A stretch of 49,052 bases of DNA from an uncultured Pirellula sp. Lineage in GTDB: Bacteria > Planctomycetota > Planctomycetia > Pirellulales > Pirellulaceae. Positions 1 through 8,072 of the stretch are shown piece after piece. Position numbers and translations under genes: made by a program. Within the stretch, counting starts at the first letter, position 1. Each line of letters opens with the position of its first letter. The notes under the pieces were generated by a model, which searched no databases, was not told the DNA's origin, and worked only from the letters and a program-made list of their open reading frames with translations. The stretch is from the NCBI GenBank assembly GCA_903820735.1, contig CAIJIZ010000751.1:1-49052 (forward strand). Direction: 5' to 3'.

Positions 1-145
1 ATTTTGCTGCACCGAAAAGTTTTCGGCTGACGAGTCGACAGGGGGTAGTCTGACTTGTTATGCTTAGCGACGCGGTACTCGGCGGAGCGTTCCTGCACAT
101 GAATTTACGATCGACTAATGCTTTCCAAATTGTAGGGGCTCTAAG

Positions 146-1138
146 ATGTCTGCGGAACCGAATTCGTCTGCCAATCGTTATGAGGGTGTCATTCAATCAC
201 TCCATCAACTCCACGAGAAGTACAAGGATTGTCGGGAAGGGGCACTCGCGACATACATACCCGAATTATCGCATGCAGACCCCAATTGGTTCGGGATTGC
301 GTTGGCGGATGTCAATGGACACGTTCTGGAATTCGGGGACAGCCAGATCGAGTTTACCATCCAGTCGGTGTCAAAGCCCTTCATTTACGGAGTCGCGTTG
401 GATGCATTAGGACGCGATGAAGTACTGCGTTTGATCGGCGTCGAGCCCAGTGGCGATGCGTTCAACTCTATCGAAATGCAAAAAGGGGAACGTCCATACA
501 ACGCGATGATCAATCCAGGGGCGATCGTAGCTACATCGCTTATACCGGGTAAAACAGCATCAGAAAAAGTAGAGCATGCACTGCACACCTTGAGTGAAGC
601 CGCAGGGCGTCAGTTGCGTATCGACGAGAATACTTATCGATCGGAATCGGAGACTGGGCATCGTAATCGGGCGATCGGGTATTTTTTGCGGAATCTGAAT
701 CTGCTGGATCAGAACGTGGATGAGGTGCTTGAAGCCTATTTTCGTCAGTGCTCGGTTCTGGTGACAGCGAGAGACTTGGCGATGATGGGGGCAACGTTAG
801 CGAACATGGGTACAAACCCGTTGACCGGACGCCCTGTTCTAGGGCTTGAGACTGTCCGAGACGTTTTAAGTGTCATGTTTACTTGCGGCATGTACGACTT
901 CGCCGGCGAGTGGGCTTTTCGCGTCGGCATGCCGGCCAAGAGTGGGGTATCAGGCGGATTAACTGCGGTTGTAAACCGCCAGTTTGGAATTGGAACATTC
1001 TCTCCGTTGCTCGACCCTATGGGCAATTCGGTGCGTGGCGTTCGCTTTTGTCGCGATCTTGCTGAAGCCCACGGGCTACATGCCTTCAACTTCACCAACG
1101 TCGGTTCTCGCTTCATCGAAGCAACCTTGGGGCTTTAG
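146..1138 (+). CDS. glsA: Glutaminase A
   Basis: Glutaminase hydrolyses L-glutamine to glutamate and ammonia in the cytoplasm. The 330-residue protein fits the usual family length of about 300-330. The beta-lactamase-like active site S-x-x-K is visible as SVSK (S74, K77) after the typical GDS..F.IQSVSKPF context. The family segments NPGAI (about residue 123), SETGHRNRA and the C-terminal PAKSGVSGG are all present. The ATG at 146 follows AGGGG with reasonable spacing, and no signal peptide is seen. The gene stands alone: no ammonium or glutamate genes lie beside it, and the next genes run on the opposite strand. Identification rests on several conserved blocks and is secure. The physiological role (nitrogen supply or acid tolerance) cannot be read from the sequence. 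Confidence 0.95.
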   Translation: MSAEPNSSANRYEGVIQSLHQLHEKYKDCREGALATYIPELSHADPNWFGIALADVNGHVLEFGDSQIEFTIQSVSKPFIYGVALDALGRDEVLRLIGVEPSGDAFNSIEMQKGERPYNAMINPGAIVATSLIPGKTASEKVEHALHTLSEAAGRQLRIDENTYRSESETGHRNRAIGYFLRNLNLLDQNVDEVLEAYFRQCSVLVTARDLAMMGATLANMGTNPLTGRPVLGLETVRDVLSVMFTCGMYDFAGEWAFRVGMPAKSGVSGGLTAVVNRQFGIGTFSPLLDPMGNSVRGVRFCRDLAEAHGLHAFNFTNVGSRFIEATLGL

Positions 1139-1414
1139 GCTAGTCCTCTGTGTTCACGTGTTAGCGAGGAGAGCGTGGCAGGCCTACTGTGCGAATAGCA
1201 TTACTACTCCGAGGGTCCCGATGATTCCTGATAAATAGATTAAAGTAACGGCAAGGCAGCCGCGAGGTCTCGGGACTCCGTTGCGAGCGATCCGCCAAGA
1301 GGGCCATCTGATGTCGACTGGCCTGTTGTTAGCTTAGCGGGAACAAGAAACCCCGTCCATCTAGCCTGCAATGGAAAGCTTGATTTAGGTGGCCATGCCC
1401 TTGAACCCTTAGAA

Positions 1415-2026
1415 CTACCCACTATGCCGAAGATGCCGACAGTGGTTAAGAACGTACGAGTTGGAAAGCAATGCCACGATGACCCCAATGCGCTGTACGA
1501 TTCCGATACCTCCTAGATCCCAGTTCTTGGTGCCAGCCCAAGTGAGCAGCAAAATCACCGTCAGCGAAATCACCGTCAGCGAAATTGCATGGAGGCCCCA
1601 AAAACTTCGCCATAACTTTAGTTTCCATAAAGCGAAAAGCGGAGCGAGAATTGCTCCGAACAAGGTTGCATAAAACGCATAAAAGTGGACGATTGAATGT
1701 GGCTCCGACGCAACAACCGTAACCAGACAAAGAAGTACCAAGAACGCTACAAGGGCTGCTATCGATTGACCGAAATATCGGTACAGCAGTCCGGTCGCAA
1801 TTGTCAAAGTTAGCGACGAACAAAAGAAAAGGATCGCGAGCCGATTGCCTTCCGCATACTCAACGCTGATAGGAGTATTGAAGTCGTTGAGCCCCGCTTG
1901 ATGCAAAGTCAGGCAACATGTAGCGGTGAGGATACCCAAGACTAGGAACATGTCCCACAAGACGCTTTGAGTCGTAGAAGTAGTCGCTTTGGCCCTTTTC
2001 TCTTCGTTGCAATAACTATTGCGCAC
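1415..2026 (-). CDS. Multi-pass membrane protein of unknown function
   Basis: This 203-residue protein is not recognised as a member of a named family. After a short basic N-terminus it has about five hydrophobic stretches suited to membrane helices, starting at residues of roughly 25, 60, 90, 115 and 145. The start is taken as GTG at 2026 because a strong Shine-Dalgarno (GAAGGAGG) lies six bases upstream. That site falls inside the end of the preceding LRR gene, which overlaps by 11 bases, so translation is probably coupled. Two tandem copies of a 15-base unit (about 1555-1584) encode a duplicated SLTVI pentapeptide in one membrane helix. The reading frame is well supported by the ribosome-binding site and overlap; the function is unknown. 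Confidence 0.65.
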   Translation of the reverse strand: MRNSYCNEEKRAKATTSTTQSVLWDMFLVLGILTATCCLTLHQAGLNDFNTPISVEYAEGNRLAILFFCSSLTLTIATGLLYRYFGQSIAALVAFLVLLCLVTVVASEPHSIVHFYAFYATLFGAILAPLFALWKLKLWRSFWGLHAISLTVISLTVILLLTWAGTKNWDLGGIGIVQRIGVIVALLSNSYVLNHCRHLRHSG

Positions 2027-2558
2027 GAATGCCTCCTTCGATCTTCACGTTTGGTCTCAATCGCCTAAGGCGTTCGATCCCATCGGCGCTAATGTCGGTT
2101 CCGTCGAGCTTGAGGATTTCAAGGCGATCAATTTTGGCGAGGTCCTCTACACATTGGTCCGTCAAATTGGTATTCGTCATCCAAATATGCCTCAGGCCAG
2201 AGATCTTGGGTAGAAGCTGTATGTCTTCATCTCTCACATCGCTGACACTTAAAATGACCATGCGCAATGATTTTAGACGGGTGAGCACTTGAAGACTTTG
2301 GCGAATTCTGACAACGCCTTTGAGGTCGACGACTTGAAGCTCATCGCATGCTTCAGCGAACTCTGGGGCGATCAAATGACGGAAGCGAGCGGACGAAACG
2401 GCGCCATTTGCATCAAATGCTACTGCGAATGCACCCAGTGATTTGAGTTGGTGTTGCTTCGCGCGACGCTTTTGAAATGGCTCGCTGAACCCGTATACAA
2501 TCGTTAGAGAGCCAATGAGGCTGAAGAAGCAAACCAGTAATGAGCGTTGATCAACCAA
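2016..2558 (-). CDS. Membrane-anchored leucine-rich-repeat protein
   Basis: The 180-residue protein has one N-terminal hydrophobic segment (about residues 7-24), then a linker, then a short run of leucine-rich repeats from about residue 70. Repeat-like units include LTRLKSLRMVILSVS, LPKISGLRHIWMTNT and LAKIDRLEILKLDGT, ending in a capping segment. This is the small-LRR type common in planctomycetes, where such proteins usually sit at the membrane with the repeats facing a partner. The first codon appears to be TTG at 2558, with no convincing Shine-Dalgarno, so the start is uncertain. The stop overlaps the start of the downstream membrane-protein gene, making a two-gene unit. The partner is unknown, though the overlap suggests the two products act together. 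Confidence 0.7.
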   Translation of the reverse strand: MVDQRSLLVCFFSLIGSLTIVYGFSEPFQKRRAKQHQLKSLGAFAVAFDANGAVSSARFRHLIAPEFAEACDELQVVDLKGVVRIRQSLQVLTRLKSLRMVILSVSDVRDEDIQLLPKISGLRHIWMTNTNLTDQCVEDLAKIDRLEILKLDGTDISADGIERLRRLRPNVKIEGGIRAQ

Positions 2559-2677
2559 AGTTAAACTACTTGTGCTTGGATCCGTAAGTTGGCCAAATGA
2601 CTCGGTGTTGAATAGTGGGCGGGCGAACTCATCAATTCACGTCAGGGCGGCAGTGATGGACGCCTAGCGGAAAGGGG

Positions 2678-4576
2678 TTAAGGTTCCCCTAGGGAGTGTT
2701 TCAGAAGCGGTCGAATGAGCTGACGAATTTCTATCGGTAATCGAAACAGCGGGCGATCCGATCGTGGCTGGGTTTTCATGACTTCGACAGTAGCGTTGAG
2801 ACAACGCAATGGAATTTCCAGGTCTTCGCAGTCATTCCCGGCATGTTGCCATGCTGCATTCCATGTGTCGATCTGCGATTGGGAGAAACCGCCTTCATCG
2901 AGAAGATGGATTGACTGAGTGACGCCTTGGCCTAGCTTCTCTGCGACTCCATATTGAATGTACAGCGAAGCGATCTGTGACACGTAGCTTGACCACTCGA
3001 CCGGGCTTTTTTTGAGTACCATCGCCAATAGATCGTTTGGGGTCCCACCATACGCATCGGTCGCGGGGGTTCCAAGTTCGAATGCTCTCTTGAGTGCTTT
3101 GGCTAGATCATCTTGATTGCAGTAAGCGATCATTGGCTCGACTACCGCGAAAAGTGCTTCGGTGCGATGCAGAGAAGAAACGGATTTGATTTGTAGGACG
3201 GCTTCATAATCCTCAGCGCTATCTCGAAATAGTCCGTCTTGCCAATAGCGAGCACCTCGATTAAGGCGAGCCAATACTTCTTGGTCAACCGGCGCGTCGG
3301 GCATGTCGATGACAGCGGAGTAGTCAGCCAATTCTTTTAGTGTGTCGCCTTGCCGATCGTAGGCGACTGCTCGACCCGCGTTTGTTTCGGTCGCTCCCTT
3401 TCGCAAGGCTGTTAGGGAAAACCATGCGCGAAGGAATCGAGCTACGAGTCTCAGTGGACGACCGTGTTGGGTTTTGGCTTCCAAGCAAAGGCGCATAAGC
3501 GGTTCTACCATGTCATAGTACGATTCTTTGCCCCGCTTTTCTGACCGAACGTATCCCGTGGACTTTAGATTGCCAAGTTGCTTAGCGCAGGTTCGTTCTT
3601 CGATAAACGTCTCGCCTGCAATCTGCTTTACAGTCATCGCGCCCTGCGCATCGCACAAGCATTGGACGAGTTGACGCTGCTGATCTGGCAGAGAACGCAT
3701 ACGTTCTTGGAAGAATGGGGTCAAGTCATTGGCTAGACCTTCAAGCGCCGAAACGAGGTCGTTGAGAGATTTCTTAGTCAGAAACTCTGCTAATAAAACG
3801 TACATCCGGTGATTACCACCGGCGAGGTAGTGCAACGCACGAACTCGAAAACGACCTTCAGGGGATTTCAGATACTCGACAAGCTCCGGCTTGGACTGTT
3901 CGAGGCTGATACGAGCCATCAATTCGGCTGCTTGGTCGACGGAAAGAGGCTCTAAGTGCTGGATGTCAAAAAAACCAAAGAAGGGGTCGTTTCGACTCGA
4001 TACCCCGGTGAACAAACGTTGGGCCGTCGCGAGTGTGGCGATCTTTCTCGTCTCTTGCAGGAACGCTCGCCATTTTTTTTGGCCTGTATCGCCCAGGCTA
4101 TGGAAGGTCTGATCCATGTTTTCCGTGACGAGGAGCAAGTTGCGATTCCCAAGATGTTTGATCGTCGAATGCAACACCGAAAGAGCGGCGTCATCTTGCG
4201 ATAGTCCGCGAACTGGATTTTTAAAGTCGGCCGGGAACTCGTTGGGATACTCTTGCGCCAATCGACTGGCAATTCCGAATGCCAGGTGAACGAGTCCAGT
4301 AAATGTATCGTCTTCACCGAGCCAAGCAATCCGCATGCAATCATCGAGTTCGCTCTTATCTTGCAGTGCCCAAACGGCGAGGGTGACAAGATTGGTTTTC
4401 CCGCATCCTCGAGGTCCGACAAGGAGGATGTGGTTTTTGTCTTCGGTTGCCATGCTTTTGGCAAGTCGTCCGACGATTCGTTCGAGAAGCTTGTGCCTTT
4501 GCACGAAAATTCGCTTTAAGATCGCATAAGGGGTGTTGCTTGGTGTGTAGGTTGAAAGCAGATGTCTTTCTCTCAT
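2678..4576 (-). CDS. AAA-type ATPase with winged-helix and TPR-like C-terminal region
   Basis: A 632-residue protein begins at ATG 4576, which overlaps the stop of the upstream ATPase gene as ATGA and follows a GAGGG ribosome-binding site; a longer start at 4654 is therefore unlikely. A Walker A motif GPRGCGKTN (residues 54-62) and a Walker B-like LLLVTENMD (about 147-155) mark an Orc1/STAND-like ATPase core. A winged-helix-like segment follows (about 315-385, with VKQIAGETFIEERTCAKQLGNLKSTGYV). From about 400 the protein is helical with TPR-like units (AVAYDRQGDTLKELADYSAVI, LNRGARYWQDGLFRDSAEDYEAVL). ATPase plus wHTH plus TPR suggests a nucleotide-driven switch or regulator. A defence or stress role is possible but is only inferred from the setting beside transposon debris. 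Confidence 0.8.
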   Translation of the reverse strand: MRERHLLSTYTPSNTPYAILKRIFVQRHKLLERIVGRLAKSMATEDKNHILLVGPRGCGKTNLVTLAVWALQDKSELDDCMRIAWLGEDDTFTGLVHLAFGIASRLAQEYPNEFPADFKNPVRGLSQDDAALSVLHSTIKHLGNRNLLLVTENMDQTFHSLGDTGQKKWRAFLQETRKIATLATAQRLFTGVSSRNDPFFGFFDIQHLEPLSVDQAAELMARISLEQSKPELVEYLKSPEGRFRVRALHYLAGGNHRMYVLLAEFLTKKSLNDLVSALEGLANDLTPFFQERMRSLPDQQRQLVQCLCDAQGAMTVKQIAGETFIEERTCAKQLGNLKSTGYVRSEKRGKESYYDMVEPLMRLCLEAKTQHGRPLRLVARFLRAWFSLTALRKGATETNAGRAVAYDRQGDTLKELADYSAVIDMPDAPVDQEVLARLNRGARYWQDGLFRDSAEDYEAVLQIKSVSSLHRTEALFAVVEPMIAYCNQDDLAKALKRAFELGTPATDAYGGTPNDLLAMVLKKSPVEWSSYVSQIASLYIQYGVAEKLGQGVTQSIHLLDEGGFSQSQIDTWNAAWQHAGNDCEDLEIPLRCLNATVEVMKTQPRSDRPLFRLPIEIRQLIRPLLKHSLGEP

Positions 4577-5235
4577 CCCTCGAGCCCCTGTGCTAATTTC
4601 CACCACTTCTGAATCAAGGGAAAGCGAAAGTAGTATCGCTTTGTCTGGTCGCAATTCAAGTAATGGTCTAGAGCGAGGGACTTCAAGAGGTTAACGATGT
4701 GGTTTCGATCGTTAAGTTGAAAACTGCTTTTGACTACATTCCAAATTTGTTCGATGGACTGTGGGTGCGTCAAGGTAGCCATATGGTCGAGGATTGCTCG
4801 AGCTATATCATCATCGCGCAGGGGTTTTCCCGTGATGTCGTTAAGGACGTGGTGCAAGCCAACGGAGCCGGCATAGATCATGCGAAGATTTGTGTACTTC
4901 TGGCGAACTGAACGCAAAGTATCCAGTAGGGTGATCGCTTGGGTTTTTGATTCATTATCCCTGCCGATCGACGCGATTTTTTGAAGCATGTAAGGTAGTT
5001 CATCGAAAATCAGTAGGATTTTCGTGTCTTTGTTATGCTCGCAGATCCCTTCAACATCCATGAAAAAAACGTGGTAACCAGGCTGCGGTTCCGCGGACAT
5101 TTTCGTCATCACGGTGGTCTTGCCAACGCGACGTTCTGCTGTAAACCGAAGGGAATTGGTTTCCAGTTTTCTCCATACGGAATCGATAAGCTTGTCGCGT
5201 CCGACGACGTTTTTTGGGCCAATCTGATTTGCCAT
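4573..5235 (-). CDS. Compact AAA-type ATPase (ATPase_2-like), apparently internally shortened
   Basis: A 220-residue ATPase starting at ATG 5235, directly after an AGGAGG ribosome-binding site; an upstream extension to 5499 lacks any such site. It shows an N-terminal VGRDKLIDSVWRKL helix, a P-loop AERRVGKTT (residues 33-41), a Walker B ILLIFDELPYML (about 73-84), a sensor-like MIYAGSVGLHHVL (119-131) and a C-terminal YYFRFPLIQKWW. Compared with my recollection of related proteins of about 350-400 residues, the stretch between DVEGI and the Walker B, and another after GLHHVL, look shortened while the frame is kept. It is either a natural compact form or a gene with in-frame deletions. It is translationally coupled to the larger downstream ATPase gene, so the products probably form a complex. 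Confidence 0.7.
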   Translation of the reverse strand: MANQIGPKNVVGRDKLIDSVWRKLETNSLRFTAERRVGKTTVMTKMSAEPQPGYHVFFMDVEGICEHNKDTKILLIFDELPYMLQKIASIGRDNESKTQAITLLDTLRSVRQKYTNLRMIYAGSVGLHHVLNDITGKPLRDDDIARAILDHMATLTHPQSIEQIWNVVKSSFQLNDRNHIVNLLKSLALDHYLNCDQTKRYYFRFPLIQKWWKLAQGLEG

Positions 5236-5269
5236 CTTTCCTCCTGCCGCCCTTTTTTCGTACGACATT

Positions 5270-5300
5270 ATTATCGCACGATGGATTTGTCGTGTGTCAA
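5270..5300 (-). promoter_or_regulatory. Putative sigma70-type promoter of the ATPase pair
   Basis: On the minus strand TTGACA (5300-5295) is followed after 19 bases by GATAAT (5275-5270). The predicted start lies near 5263, about 28 bases before the ATG at 5235. The -35 is a perfect match and the -10 matches five of six, but the spacer is long. Confidence 0.4.
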
Positions 5301-5611
5301 GCCTGTCGTTGGCTCCAAAGCGATCAAAGTTTGTTTCAAGAGACGGATTGATCAAGATGAAAGCGAATTCGATGATGTCATCGTCAAGCAAAATAATTTG
5401 GGTAACCAATATCAAACTCTCGACCACGAAGCAGAAAAATCTATCCAGTGGTATGGGCGTGGACATGTTTTCGAAGGCTGTTACTAATCGCATCGACATG
5501 GTCGATGGGCTTAGGGAGCTTGCTAAAGAACTAGCCGATGCTAAGCGACTTGGACCGCTAAAATCCGATCATCAGCCCCCTGGCTGAGTGACGTGACTGC
5601 GAAGCCGACCT

Positions 5612-5845
5612 TGGTCCTACAAAGAGCTCTTACGCGATCTCTGGGCCCACGAGACAGAGGGGAAGGCAAAGAGTTACTTCAGAGATTGGTATCAGCGAGT
5701 CATTCGTACCAAGATCACGCCGATGAAAAAACTAGCGCGGAGTTTGAAGGAGCGAATCGATAACATTGTTCCCTACTGTAGGCATGCGTTCAACATCCTC
5801 TACCGCAAAGCCAAATTCCTTTGCCACATGGTCTTTTGCCAATAG
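5612..5845 (+). pseudogene. Transposase remnant, ISL3-like
   Basis: An open stretch of 77 codons without a start encodes KAKSYFRDWYQRVIRT, then KITPMKKLARSLKERIDNIV, then PYCRHAFNILYRKA. This matches, from memory, the C-terminal part of ISL3-family transposases (FRDWYQ.AIR..I.PMK..A..LK.R..NI..Y.RH). The N-terminal two-thirds is absent, with a stop just upstream at 5594, and the frame runs into unrelated sequence before the stop at 5843. The element is therefore dead. It lies next to a degenerate copy of the dispersed tRNA-associated repeat, which supports a history of insertion and decay here. Confidence 0.65.
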
Positions 5846-5900
5846 ACCCATCTTCTTCTGAAGAGCCTGGCCTTCTTCTCGCGTGTAGCGAGTGTTAGCA

Positions 5901-5967
5901 GCCTAGAGTTCGCAGGATGAGACGAGTATACCGGAAGCCACGGTTTTCGTGATGACTCTCTCGTTTT
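5901..5967 (+). repeat. Dispersed repeat, copy 0 (partial)
   Basis: A partial, degenerate copy of the module found at 23707-23955, 25242-25610 and 32798-33140. It shares the block GCCTA(A/G)AGTTCGCAGGATGA followed by ACGAGTA, then the CACGGTTTTCGTG hairpin-like stretch. The tRNA-derived acceptor bases have drifted (TATACCGGAAG instead of TACGCCCGGAAG). Confidence 0.65.
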
Positions 5968-6090
5968 TTACGGTTCGAGCGTTGGTACTCCCATCGCAAG
6001 TACATGCTTAAGCTCTGCTTCCGCCCCAAGGTCTGCAAAAAGTGCAATCGCCCTCTGGCCAGCGATTTTGTCGTCATCGTATCTGTTCAT
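5968..6090 (-). pseudogene. Internally deleted copy of the 25611-26150 gene
   Basis: The 40-codon frame starts at ATG 6090 with a GAAGGAT ribosome-binding site and begins MNRYDDDKIAGQRAIALF, nearly identical to the 179-residue protein at 25611-26150. After AMGVP it jumps straight to TLEP and stops, which is exactly how the longer copy ends. About 139 internal codons are missing, and the frame is kept across the junction. The breakpoint carries a short GGTAC that is also present at both edges of the missing segment in the longer copy, as expected for deletion between short direct repeats. It is probably non-functional, although its reading frame is intact. Confidence 0.65.
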
Positions 6091-6189
6091 TTCAATAAAT
6101 CCTTCTCTGATCGCAATCGACGTCGACTGAGCTCAATAGTTGTGAATGCCTAGGAATCACGTTCACAGCCCACGGCAAATCGGGCTCAG

Positions 6190-7197
6190 TTAAGGATAAG
6201 CATTGCAATCGAAGTACCCATCTACAAAGTAATAACGACTGGAGCCGTCGCAGGACTGGAATGTTTTGGTGATGGCTTGACTCTTCGTAATCTGCCGAGT
6301 GTGACGCAAGTTACTTGAGAGAAAGTCGTATCCAACTGCGACGCTGATGTCCGACATGCATGGCGGTGAATCGGAGTCGATCCAGAATCGCATTTTCACA
6401 CGACCTTGGCTGTCTTGATCTTTGCCGCCAAGGTGATCGAGTGTGAAGGTCAATAGCGGTGTTACTGGAGCCGATTTTTTCGCATCAATATGCATTTTGG
6501 CATCGCCAACGGATCTGATTTCATTCGGATAAGTGGCGAATATATCGGAGTCGTTTTGCCAGTTGTTCAAGCCTTGAAACGCAACATGGCTCAACGCGAA
6601 AGAGTCGTCGTGTACCGCCATGTCTCCCGGGCCGATCAGTTGAATACTTATTGAGCTGTCCGCCACTTTCTTGATACCTATCCGCAACTCATAGACGGTT
6701 CCTCCCGTTAAGGGAATCTCTGTCGTGTCTTGAATTTGACGATGATCGTCTCCCCAGTTCGCAAGTGCGCTGTAAGCCTCGGTGGGCGTGCCTAAAGCTT
6801 CTTTCACGGCATAGATCAAGCGATGGTTGCCTGACGGTACATAAAGGATCATTCTGCGTTCGCTGGATGGGGAATAAACGGCAAGTTGACGGACGATCTT
6901 CTCGCCGCTAGTGACCAGGAACTGGTCTCGTGTTGTGACTCTTTTTTGCAGTTGTTTCAGCTCCTTCAATTCAGACGACTGCTGAACTTGAATTGCGCGA
7001 GCCTGAGTCACCAAATCATCAAGCCGCTGTTTGCGCTGTTGCTTATCTCGCAACTCAGCCTGGAGCGAGTCGTGCACTCGCTCCAGCATGACCGCTTGCG
7101 AGCGCAGTATCAATCCGCATACAGCAACAGCGATACAAGCAGCGATCCCTATTTGCCACATCCAACCAACGCTTTTCGTCGATGCAACGTTGTTCAC
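6190..7197 (-). CDS. Membrane-anchored coiled-coil protein of unknown function
   Basis: A 335-residue protein with one N-terminal membrane helix (about residues 12-30, IGIAACIAVAVCGLIL) and a coiled coil (about 40-85, rich in Q, L, R, K and E). A soluble domain follows that includes RRMILYVPSGNHRLIYAVKE and ends with SSRYYFVDGYFDCNAYP. The start is GTG at 7197, overlapping the stop of the upstream small gene as GTGA. I do not recognise the family. A second, 5'-truncated copy lies at 26255-26983 with about 90% similar residues. The topology (single anchor, coil, beta-rich domain outside) suggests an envelope protein that partners the 92-residue product of the upstream gene. Confidence 0.7.
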   Translation of the reverse strand: MNNVASTKSVGWMWQIGIAACIAVAVCGLILRSQAVMLERVHDSLQAELRDKQQRKQRLDDLVTQARAIQVQQSSELKELKQLQKRVTTRDQFLVTSGEKIVRQLAVYSPSSERRMILYVPSGNHRLIYAVKEALGTPTEAYSALANWGDDHRQIQDTTEIPLTGGTVYELRIGIKKVADSSISIQLIGPGDMAVHDDSFALSHVAFQGLNNWQNDSDIFATYPNEIRSVGDAKMHIDAKKSAPVTPLLTFTLDHLGGKDQDSQGRVKMRFWIDSDSPPCMSDISVAVGYDFLSSNLRHTRQITKSQAITKTFQSCDGSSRYYFVDGYFDCNAYP

Positions 7198-7472
7198 TTT
7201 GCATTCCCGTGCGATGTTCCTGCTATTTCCTCATGTCGCCGTTTCGCAGCGAGAAAGAACGGCGAAGGTAGCGGGTTGTTTGCGATCGCGAGTTCACAGA
7301 CCTGTGTATGGGAAGCTACGTACTCGGTGTCAAAGTTCAAACGATTGATTTCCGTCTTAACCGAAACGATATCTGCCTTAACCTGGTTGATTCTCTGCCA
7401 CTGCAGAAATGCATGAGTGGATAATGCGACCAATAGAGTAAAAAAGATCAAGGTTCGAACAGTGAACTTCAT
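7194..7472 (-). CDS. Small membrane-anchored coiled-coil protein
   Basis: A 92-residue protein with an N-terminal membrane helix (MKFTVRTLIFFTLLVALSTHAFL) followed by a short coiled coil (about 28-50, INQVKADIVSVKTEINRLNF). It starts at ATG 7472 with AGGAG upstream. Its stop overlaps the GTG of the next gene, so the two are co-translated and share the same layout (helix then coil), making hetero-oligomerisation through the coils likely. Short MKFTVRTL-type proteins are familiar from planctomycete genomes, but the function is not known to me. Confidence 0.65.
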   Translation of the reverse strand: MKFTVRTLIFFTLLVALSTHAFLQWQRINQVKADIVSVKTEINRLNFDTEYVASHTQVCELAIANNPLPSPFFLAAKRRHEEIAGTSHGNAK

Positions 7473-8072
7473 AGCTTATGGGGCTCCTATACAAAACGTT
7501 CTTCAATTCATCGCATTAAAATGGCAGGCTTCGGCTATTCTGTCGATACCTCAAATTCAAGAAGATCGCTGGCTTGTTTTCGCGGTCTTTCAGAAAAAGA
7601 TCATTGGTAAGATCGTATCGCAAGGACCAGACGCTCGACAGGAACAAGCAACGGCGAATAAGGGGCCCACAACCACAAGTCCTCCGCAGTAGCGATGAGC
7701 TCGGGAAATCTAACTTGGAAAGACTACCTTGTCGTAGACTTTCGAACTTCTTTCCGCGATCGTATGACTCGGTGGAATCGGATAACCGCGGTATCGGCTC
7801 ATTCTCTAAATCATAAAGAGACGTAATCTGGCGGCGAAAGTACGAAAATGGGTGCGCAGCCTGAAAGCACGAAGGCGAACAAACCTGAGGATGACCATTC
7901 TTACCTATGTTAGCATTTCACCCACCGGACCTCAAATGATTCGACCGCCGGATTAACAAGGGGTAGGTAACGAAGAATGCGACCAAACAGAACGGCTTAA
8001 AAATGGCTGACCCTGTTGGATGGATGGGAAGTCATTGATTGATGGATTTTGCTGGAGCGGGAGTGAGAGACT
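7473..8072. other. Non-coding stretch with a decayed gene fragment
   Basis: About 600 bases with no supported gene. A remnant of a Uma2 gene sits at 7713-7788; the rest shows no motif, repeat or plausible frame that I can defend. It probably contains the promoter of the 7472 gene. Confidence 0.5.
7713..7788 (-). pseudogene. Uma2-family gene remnant
   Basis: The sequence is homologous to two separate parts of the intact Uma2 gene at 23037-23612. The first is its last codons (DKVVF.S stop); the second is the segment around CGAACTTCTTTCC.CGATCG that encodes YDRGKKFEH. The roughly 170 bases between them are missing, so this is an internally deleted scrap. Confidence 0.6.

Noticed and set aside
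4577-4654. Longer start at 4654 for the large ATPase
   Set aside because: The extension overlaps the preceding gene for about 80 bases without a ribosome-binding site; ATGA at 4573-4576 is a better coupled start.
5236-5499. Upstream extension of the compact ATPase to 5499
   Set aside because: No ribosome-binding site; the ATG at 5235 has a perfect AGGAGG and the promoter lies inside the extension.
5294-5587. Plus-strand frame of 97 codons
   Set aside because: It overlaps the promoter of the ATPase pair, has no ribosome-binding site and no recognised motif.
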